Positions 6,485 through 11,474 of a stretch of DNA of 11,474 bases are shown here, one piece after another (within the stretch, counting starts at the first letter, position 1; each line of letters begins with the position of its first letter). The notes below the pieces were generated by a model. That model saw only the letters and a program-made list of their open reading frames with translations. It ran no database searches and was not told the DNA's origin. The stretch lies in contig CAZFLX010000043.1 of NCBI GenBank assembly GCA_964519885.1, positions 1 to 11,474 of the forward strand. Direction: 5' to 3'. Source of the DNA: GCA-002282575 sp964519885 (GTDB lineage: Bacteria > Pseudomonadota > Gammaproteobacteria > Thiomicrospirales > Thiomicrospiraceae). The translations under genes and the position numbers were made by a program.

Positions 6485-7220
6485 GATGCGATGACCACGC
6501 TTGTTCAATGCTTTGCTGCGCTTCCTGCGCTAAATGTTTACGCGTCGCATCGGCATCCACCGCTATGACAGGTAAAAATTGAACCTGCGCCTGCAAGCCC
6601 TGCTGTTGCAACACATACCACAAATTAGCCAGAAAACTCTGATCGCCGACATAAGCGACGTCCCCACGTACCGATTGTGCATCGTGATAGTTTAAGCAAA
6701 TCGGTTGTACCGCCACACCCAATTCTATTGGCAAAGCAAATAAGCGCGCATGAAATGACTTGGGCGCATGGTTGGTGGTTGTACCTTCGGGAAAAAACAG
6801 CACGCTGTCACCCGCTTTCACCAAATGCGCCATTTGCTTCATGGCTTGCGCTGTTTCGCCCTGTCCTCGCTGAATAAAAAGCGTACCCGCTCGTTGAGCC
6901 AACCAACCAATCACTGGCCAATGTGCCACTTCTTGTTTGGATAAAAAACGCGCCGGCGATACCGCCAACACAACTAGAATATCCAACCAGGAATGATGAT
7001 TGGCGACCCAAACAACTCCTGTAATCGGTTGTCCTTGATGGACAATTTTTATACCCAGCACCGATAGCAAACGAGATGACCACCAAGTAATTAACTGCCG
7101 TTGACCGGATGTGTAAGCTCGATTCGTTTCGACACTTAAGCGCCACAGCGCCAGCAACACCCCCAAAACCAACCACAACACCAACAGGGTCAAGCGCCAT
7201 AGCGCTCGCCACAACTTCAT
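6468..7220 (-). CDS. olsA: PlsC-family acyltransferase, OlsA type (lyso-ornithine lipid acyltransferase)
   Basis: A 250-residue membrane-anchored acyltransferase that transfers an acyl chain to a hydroxyl group. An N-terminal hydrophobic segment (about 8-27) is followed by the four PlsC blocks: NHHSWLD with the catalytic H75-x4-D80, GTLFIQR (112-118), FFPEGTTT (142-149) and VQPI (171-174). By sequence alone it could be a 1-acylglycerol-3-phosphate acyltransferase (plsC). The OlsA assignment comes from the gene three bases upstream, an OlsB-like protein; P. aeruginosa has the same olsB-olsA order. There OlsA adds the second acyl chain to lyso-ornithine lipid. No ribosome binding site is evident, so translation is probably coupled to olsB. 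The stop lies within the loop of the convergent terminator. Confidence 0.78.
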   Translation of the reverse strand: MKLWRALWRLTLLVLWLVLGVLLALWRLSVETNRAYTSGQRQLITWWSSRLLSVLGIKIVHQGQPITGVVWVANHHSWLDILVVLAVSPARFLSKQEVAHWPVIGWLAQRAGTLFIQRGQGETAQAMKQMAHLVKAGDSVLFFPEGTTTNHAPKSFHARLFALPIELGVAVQPICLNYHDAQSVRGDVAYVGDQSFLANLWYVLQQQGLQAQVQFLPVIAVDADATRKHLAQEAQQSIEQAWSSHQKSQH

Positions 7221-7223
7221 GCG

Positions 7224-8027
7224 TTAGGCTGCCATGGCAACACTGCTAGCAGCCTGCAAAGGTGTCGGCATGTGCATATTAATCGGTGTGGCTCTTTGTA
7301 AAAAGTGACGCGCATAACGAGGATTCAAGTCCTTAACATCTAACAAGATAAAAAAGTCGGCAACACCAAAAGCCTTATCCAAGCATGGATCGCCACAGAC
7401 TTTAGCACCCAACCGCAAATAAGCCTTTAATAAAGGTGGCCAGTTAATGCTAATCGCTTCAGGCATATTTGGCAATTGTGGAATGGCAACGCGCGGAGCG
7501 ACGCAACGCTCACTATCAGCTAATAGGTTGTTGTCCGATAAGTATCGACGAATGGCTTGCACCTGAACACCATCATCAGAAAAATCGACGCTGGCACAAC
7601 CCATCAAAAAGTCGAAGCCTTCTTCCAACATAAAACTGGCTAAACCAGACCAGAGTACACCGATGGTAGCGCCATTGCGAAAATCAGCACGCACGCAGGT
7701 GCGCCCAATTTCCATCACCCGACCCGACATTTGGCGAATTTTGGTTAAGTCAAATTCATGATCGGAATAATAGTAACCACCCACTTCTTGCGCCACCTTG
7801 TCGGTGAGAATGCGTGTACAAGCTACTACATCTCCTGTTGCCACATCTTCTACTAATAAATGTGAGCAGACTTCATCGAAACCGTCTTTATCTAGCTCCA
7901 AATGCCCGGTTGGCAATTGCGCCCCCATTTCTAAAGCAAAGACTTCGTAACGCAAACGTTGACAATTCATCACATCCTGAACCGATGACGCCATGCGCAC
8001 ATTCAACCCTTTTTCATTGCTAACCAT
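7224..8027 (-). CDS. olsB: GNAT-fold N-acyltransferase, OlsB type (ornithine-acyl-ACP acyltransferase)
   Basis: Predicted to join a 3-hydroxyacyl chain from acyl-ACP to the alpha-amino group of ornithine, the first step of ornithine lipid synthesis. From Met at 8027 it has 267 residues. Conserved features include RLRYEVFALEMGA (24-36), a D-x-F-D-x3-C-x-H segment (48-56), GRVMEIGRTCV (102-112), FMLEEGFDFLMGCASV (132-147) and, near the C terminus, the segment around LRLGAKVCGDPCLDKAFG (204-221). This is the hemolysin-related acetyltransferase family (PF13444). The open frame extends to 8063, but that ATG lies in the predicted -10 of the Pho promoter; the 8027 ATG has a weak GAG-type ribosome binding site nine bases before it. 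Some homologues in this family have other acyl acceptors, so ornithine is inferred from the olsA partner and the Pho control. Confidence 0.75.
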   Translation of the reverse strand: MVSNEKGLNVRMASSVQDVMNCQRLRYEVFALEMGAQLPTGHLELDKDGFDEVCSHLLVEDVATGDVVACTRILTDKVAQEVGGYYYSDHEFDLTKIRQMSGRVMEIGRTCVRADFRNGATIGVLWSGLASFMLEEGFDFLMGCASVDFSDDGVQVQAIRRYLSDNNLLADSERCVAPRVAIPQLPNMPEAISINWPPLLKAYLRLGAKVCGDPCLDKAFGVADFFILLDVKDLNPRYARHFLQRATPINMHMPTPLQAASSVAMAA

Positions 8028-8062
8028 GATGGATATCTCGCAAAATAATCTTAACGATGCCA

Positions 8063-8068
8063 ATGATA
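8063..8068 (-). promoter_or_regulatory. -10 element of the predicted PhoB-activated olsB promoter
   Basis: TATCAT on the minus strand (8068-8063) matches five of six bases of TATAAT. It begins exactly ten bases after the last Pho half-site (which ends at 8079), the classic distance in E. coli Pho promoters, where the Pho box replaces the -35. Transcription would start near 8056, about 29 bases before the olsB ATG at 8027. The ATG at 8063 would not be in this mRNA. Confidence 0.6.
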
Positions 8069-8078
8069 AACATCAACT

Positions 8079-8140
8079 GTGAACAGCCCGTGACAGCCAG
8101 ATGATGTTTTGGTAACAAGCAGATGACACTTGGGTGACAA
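8079..8140 (-). promoter_or_regulatory. Array of six Pho-box half-sites (PhoB binding region)
   Basis: Read on the minus strand there are six seven-base elements starting exactly every 11 bases: TTGTCAC (8140-8134), GTGTCAT (8129-8123), TTGTTAC (8118-8112), ACATCAT (8107-8101), CTGTCAC (8096-8090) and TGTTCAC (8085-8079). The PhoB half-site is CTGTCAY with four-base spacers, giving the same 11-base period. Matches are 6, 6, 5, 4, 7 and 4 of 7, and every element ends in T(C/T)A(C/T). This would hold three PhoB dimers. Orientation and the ten-base gap to the -10 point to olsB. PhoB-dependent olsBA expression under phosphate limitation is known in P. aeruginosa. The divergent EAL gene may share the control. 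Confidence 0.72.
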
Positions 8141-8168
8141 AGCTGTTTTTTTCATCTATCCGTCACAT

Positions 8169-8197
8169 TTGCTTGCTAATCTACACTGCCCTGATAC
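8169..8197 (+). promoter_or_regulatory. Candidate promoter of the EAL-CBS-GGDEF gene
   Basis: TTGCTT (8169-8174), a 17-base spacer and TGATAC (8192-8197) lie just upstream of the gene; the hexamer matches are moderate. The Shine-Dalgarno AAGGA (8209-8213) is followed by two successive ATG codons (8220 and 8223), spaced six and nine bases from it, so either could be the start. The Pho half-site array ends 28 bases upstream of the -35. Confidence 0.4.
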
Positions 8198-8219
8198 AGG
8201 ATTGCTTTAAGGAAGTTAG

Positions 8220-10001
8220 ATGATGTTAACCGAGTTAATTAATTGCCACCCAGAGCAAGAACTGGATCATCCCCACTTTGATGAATACCAAGCTTTGGTG
8301 CATCGCATTATTGACCAAGAAACGGTTTACAGCGTCTTTCAACCGATTGTCCATCTCAACGATGGCTGTATTCTTGGCTATGAAGCCTTGCTACGCGGAC
8401 CCGAATCTAGCTGTTTTCATGCCCCCATTCCGCTATTCCAAGCCGCTGAAGCGGTGGGACGACTGTTTGAACTGGAATGTATCGCGCGCAAAAAAGCCAT
8501 TCAGCGGTTTATTGAACTCGAACTGCCTGGCAAACTCTTTCTTAATATGAGTCCCATGAGTCTGCAAGACCCCAACTTTCAATCAGGACAAACGCTCACG
8601 TTAATTGAAAGTTTTGGTTTCTCGCCCCAGCGCATTGTGATAGAAATTACCGAACATCACCCAGTGCAAGACTACCAATTGCTGATTCAAGCAGTGGAAC
8701 ATTATCGGGGCATGGGTTTCACCATTGCGCTCGATGACTTGGGAGAGGGACACAGTAGCCTACGTCTGTGGTCGGAGCTTCGCCCAGACTATGTCAAACT
8801 CGACAAGCATTTTGTCACACATTTAGAAGATGCCGGTAAACACAAACTCCAGTTTGTCAAAATCATTACCGAACTGGCACAATCGGTCGAAACCCAAGTC
8901 ATTGCCGAAGGCATTGAAACCCTAGGCTGCTTAGAATTACTGCAAAGTATTAATGTCCACTTGGGTCAAGGCTACTATTTCGCTAAACCCAATGCCAATC
9001 CTGTCCGTACACCACAATGGCAAATGCCTGAAAACATTGATAGCAGCCAAACGTTGCTCAGTCGTTACGCTCGCGACATTGTACAAAACGCACCCAGCAT
9101 AAAGGATACGATGCTGGTTGCTGAAGCGGTCGATTTCTTTCTGCAACACCCACAACACCAAGCGGTTGCTGTGGTGAATGAACACACGGTTCTGGGCTTG
9201 CTAGAACGCAAGCAGATGACTGACCTCTTCTCTAGCCGCTATGGTCGTGAGCTGAACGCACGCAAACGCATCGATCAATTCATCGACAAGCGCAGTTTAA
9301 TCGTCAGTGCCAATACACCGCTGGAAATCATCTCCAAAATGATTACTCAGCGCGACCATAATAATGCGCAAGGTGTGTTTGTGGTGACCGATGCGGGACG
9401 TTATGTCGGACTGGGCTACTTTAATGATCTATTGCGCGCCATTACCGAAACCAAAATCGCCCTAGCAAAATCCGCCAACCCGCTCAGCGGTTTGCCGGGA
9501 AATCAAGCCATCGAAAATGCCATTCAAAAACGCCTTAATAATCGTAAAAACTTTTTGCTGTTATATGTCGATTTAGACCACTTTAAAGCTTTTAACGATT
9601 ATTTCGGTTACGAGCTAGGCGACAAAGCCCTGATCACCCTGGCGAAAATTTTAGAAAAACATACTCATCATGCCGAGTTTTTGGGGCATATCGGTGGCGA
9701 TGATTTCATCTTACTGTGGAAAGAAAAAGACTGGCAAAAACGACTTGAACGCATTTTTCAAGAATTCACCAGCTACTATCCTGACTGGTATAGCCAAGAA
9801 CACATTAAACAACAAGGATTTACCGGCAAAGATCGCAGCGATCAGTCGCAATTTTTCTCATTAATGAGTTTATCGGTGGGCGTTATTCCGATTACGGTTG
9901 GTCAATTTGAATTTCATCATCAACTCGCGCGTTTCTCTAGTGATGCTAAGAAAAAGGCCAAAGCCATTGCGGGCAATTCTTGGTACTTGCTGAAAAATTG
10001 A
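8220..10001 (+). CDS. EAL-CBS-GGDEF cyclic-di-GMP protein
   Basis: A 593-residue cytosolic protein with no membrane segment. Order: EAL phosphodiesterase domain (about 25-265), a pair of CBS domains (about 280-410) and a GGDEF domain (about 415-590). The EAL domain retains the expected active-site residues: E55 of EAL, N109 (FLNMSP), E142 (EITE), D172-D173 (DDLGEGHSSL), K193, E230 (AEGIE) and Q250 (GQGYYFAKP), so c-di-GMP hydrolysis is likely. The GGDEF motif is G-G-D-D-F (492-496) and the inhibitory RxxD position reads H-H-A-E, so cyclase activity and product inhibition are uncertain. From memory, this variant and the segment ending in SLSVGV are usual for this EAL-CBS-GGDEF subfamily. The CBS pair may sense an adenine nucleotide. 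It diverges from olsB across the Pho-box region. Confidence 0.88.
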   Translation: MMLTELINCHPEQELDHPHFDEYQALVHRIIDQETVYSVFQPIVHLNDGCILGYEALLRGPESSCFHAPIPLFQAAEAVGRLFELECIARKKAIQRFIELELPGKLFLNMSPMSLQDPNFQSGQTLTLIESFGFSPQRIVIEITEHHPVQDYQLLIQAVEHYRGMGFTIALDDLGEGHSSLRLWSELRPDYVKLDKHFVTHLEDAGKHKLQFVKIITELAQSVETQVIAEGIETLGCLELLQSINVHLGQGYYFAKPNANPVRTPQWQMPENIDSSQTLLSRYARDIVQNAPSIKDTMLVAEAVDFFLQHPQHQAVAVVNEHTVLGLLERKQMTDLFSSRYGRELNARKRIDQFIDKRSLIVSANTPLEIISKMITQRDHNNAQGVFVVTDAGRYVGLGYFNDLLRAITETKIALAKSANPLSGLPGNQAIENAIQKRLNNRKNFLLLYVDLDHFKAFNDYFGYELGDKALITLAKILEKHTHHAEFLGHIGGDDFILLWKEKDWQKRLERIFQEFTSYYPDWYSQEHIKQQGFTGKDRSDQSQFFSLMSLSVGVIPITVGQFEFHHQLARFSSDAKKKAKAIAGNSWYLLKN

Positions 10002-10040
10002 ACATTTAAATCACAAAACCGTCATCTTCATGCAACACCT

Positions 10041-10070
10041 TTGACACCTGTGAAAACCAGAATCTACTTA
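10041..10070 (+). promoter_or_regulatory. Candidate promoter of the chemoreceptor gene
   Basis: A perfect -35 TTGACA (10041-10046) with an 18-base spacer and a poor -10 TACTTA (10065-10070), 27 bases before the start codon. No sigma28-type flagellar promoter (TAAA then GCCGATAA) was found in this 95-base gap. There is also no terminator hairpin after the EAL gene, so read-through from it is possible. Confidence 0.35.
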
Positions 10071-10096
10071 TCTAAACAATACATTGGATCTCAACA

Positions 10097-11425
10097 ATGA
10101 CTCATTTATTTAACACCATGAGCATATCGAAACGATTACAAACCAATCTGATTGTTGCTTTTACCGCTTTGCTGATCATGGCTGTTTCCGCTTACAGTGC
10201 CATGCAGTTCGCTATTCAGCAATCTGAACAGCTGATCGAAAATGAAAATACACTGGTTGAACCTATTGGTGAATTTCAGCGCTCTTATACTCAAACCATT
10301 CAAACCATGAATGACACCATCATTACCATGAATGAAGATAAAGCCAACACCTTTAATCAGCGTATTAACCAACTTAACCAAGCACTGCTAGAACTGTTAA
10401 CTTTGCTGGGTGCTCAAGTCGCCCCCAACTCGGACGGTTTGCTTGAAATCAATACTGACTCAGTCAACCCAACCAATCTACCTTATGTCAACGAATTATT
10501 TAAAATTGACAAGGTGTTATTTGATATTAAAAAATCAACCAACTCCAGCTTATTCTTACGCAAAAACATGCTCACGACCTTTAGTTTTGGGCTAGAGTCT
10601 AATGCTAAAAAAATGACCAGTGAACTCAGCCTAATCAATCAACAACACAAATCTGAACGTCTGCACAGCTTACTGGCAGAAGTGGAGAAACGCATTGGAT
10701 TTTCACAAATTCAAGCGGCTAAAATGGTTACCACACTAGATGGAAAGCTGATTAACGACATACGCGAAAAAGGCATGGGTGATGGCGTTGAAGCAACGAT
10801 TAAAGAGATTTCGATCTTAGTTGGCGCAGAAAACATTGAACAACTCGACACCTATCGTGTTGATTATTTGGAATCATTAGCCGATTTGAAAGACTTTATT
10901 AAAACCATTAACCAAAACAATCAAACCCTCAGTGACTTGTCGTCCATCGGAGGGCAAGCACTGCTAAATGTATCCGAACTGTTGCAAACTGAACGCTCTA
11001 CCCAATACACACAGATTGATGAAGCACTCAACGAGAGTCAAAGCCAATTGTTAGCGCTCGGATTGTTGGCTTTAGGCTTGTTAACGCTCATTACCTTAGT
11101 CATCACTCAGTCAATCAAAAAGCCACTGGCGCAGATGCGTAATTCATTGGAACTGATTGCCAAAACGGGAAATCTGCAGCTGAACAAATCGGTGCAAGGC
11201 AACAATGAGTTAAGCGCTATGGAAGACAGCTTACTGCACGCCTTTAATGCCATTAAATCAGCGATTGAAGAAGTCACTAAGGTGAGCACAGAACTGTCTC
11301 ATGGCAATCTCAGTCATCGTATGAGTGAAAACTACCATGGTGATTTGGATAGGCTCAGTAAGCGCTTTAATAGCAGTCTAAACACCTTAGAAAACACCTT
11401 TGCACAAATTCATCAGACCATGTAA
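10097..11425 (+). CDS. Chemoreceptor (methyl-accepting protein), sensor half only, truncated
   Basis: A 442-residue inner-membrane protein. Membrane segment 1 is at about 17-36, a periplasmic helical sensor region at about 37-317 (about 280 residues), membrane segment 2 at about 318-338 (LLALGLLALGLLTLITLVIT within it), a HAMP domain at about 340-392 and a second HAMP-like segment at about 393-440, with GNLSHRM (403-409) and GDLDRL (415-420). In chemoreceptors this is followed by the long coiled-coil hairpin that contacts CheA and CheW, but the frame stops right after the second HAMP. As it stands the product could bind a ligand but not signal. The stop may be created by an inserted element (see 11421). 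Start: GGA at 10086-10088, eight bases before the ATG. The sensor domain type and ligand are not recognised. Confidence 0.75.
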   Translation: MTHLFNTMSISKRLQTNLIVAFTALLIMAVSAYSAMQFAIQQSEQLIENENTLVEPIGEFQRSYTQTIQTMNDTIITMNEDKANTFNQRINQLNQALLELLTLLGAQVAPNSDGLLEINTDSVNPTNLPYVNELFKIDKVLFDIKKSTNSSLFLRKNMLTTFSFGLESNAKKMTSELSLINQQHKSERLHSLLAEVEKRIGFSQIQAAKMVTTLDGKLINDIREKGMGDGVEATIKEISILVGAENIEQLDTYRVDYLESLADLKDFIKTINQNNQTLSDLSSIGGQALLNVSELLQTERSTQYTQIDEALNESQSQLLALGLLALGLLTLITLVITQSIKKPLAQMRNSLELIAKTGNLQLNKSVQGNNELSAMEDSLLHAFNAIKSAIEEVTKVSTELSHGNLSHRMSENYHGDLDRLSKRFNSSLNTLENTFAQIHQTM

Positions 11426-11474
11426 TGGTCAAGTATTTCCGGAGAGATTTTAAGCTGCTTTCTTTAAAAATTCC
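11421..11474 (-). mobile_element. Possible end of an insertion sequence interrupting the chemoreceptor
   Basis: The last 54 bases do not continue the chemoreceptor frame. Read on the minus strand, a short open frame enters from the right edge, encodes E-F-L-K-K-A-A and stops with TAA at 11452-11450. About 29 bases later the sequence reaches TTGACCATTACA, ending at 11421. A transposase C-terminus followed by a short terminal repeat ending in CA would look like this, for example in the IS3 family. The chemoreceptor stop (TAA, 11423-11425) would then be supplied by the element. The other end, the target duplication and the transposase body lie outside the window, so this is an inference. Confidence 0.35.

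Noticed and set aside
6808..7212. A 134-codon minus-strand open frame in another frame of olsA
   Set aside because: It is fully contained within olsA, which carries all four acyltransferase motifs; the alternative product has none.
10020..10058. Pho-box-like TTTGACAC and TGTGAAAA before the chemoreceptor gene
   Set aside because: The two TGA-containing elements are nine bases apart, not eleven, and neighbouring elements match poorly.

Overview
The window looks like chromosomal DNA of a gammaproteobacterium of intermediate GC content. The best clue is the block of a TPR lipoprotein gene divergent from hemA-prfA, an arrangement known from Pseudomonas, where the lipoprotein gene is followed by lolB. 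The sulfur-compound transport genes and their sequence style would suit a sulfur-oxidising relative of Thiomicrospira or Hydrogenovibrio, but that placement is a guess from memory and not a search result.

Layout. (1) 1-1874, minus strand: an outer-membrane TPR lipoprotein, with a near-consensus sigma70 promoter at its 3' end that must serve the next gene off the left edge (lolB by synteny). (2) 2001-4372, plus strand: hemA (glutamyl-tRNA reductase) overlapping prfA (release factor 1) by four bases. The usual third gene, prmC, does not follow. (3) 4562-6422, plus strand: two small YeeE/YedE-type membrane proteins (the second DUF6691-like), then a larger DUF4395-like membrane protein with paired cysteines and its own promoter with a palindromic operator candidate. 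A strong terminator closes this block. (4) 6468-8027, minus strand: an olsB-olsA type pair (GNAT-fold N-acyltransferase and PlsC-type O-acyltransferase) predicted to make ornithine lipid. (5) 8220-10001, plus strand: an EAL-CBS-GGDEF cyclic-di-GMP protein. (6) 10097-11425, plus strand: the membrane and HAMP half of a chemoreceptor that stops before its signalling domain, followed by what may be the end of an insertion sequence.

The strongest non-coding signal is between olsB and the EAL gene. Six Pho-box-like half-sites occur in exact 11-base register (8079-8140), followed after exactly 10 bases by a -10-like hexamer directed towards olsB. This is the geometry of a PhoB-activated promoter. 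It implies that phosphate starvation switches on synthesis of a phosphorus-free membrane lipid, and it places a c-di-GMP enzyme beside the same control region. No tRNA, rRNA or CRISPR array was seen. No stretch longer than about 300 bases lacks a gene.
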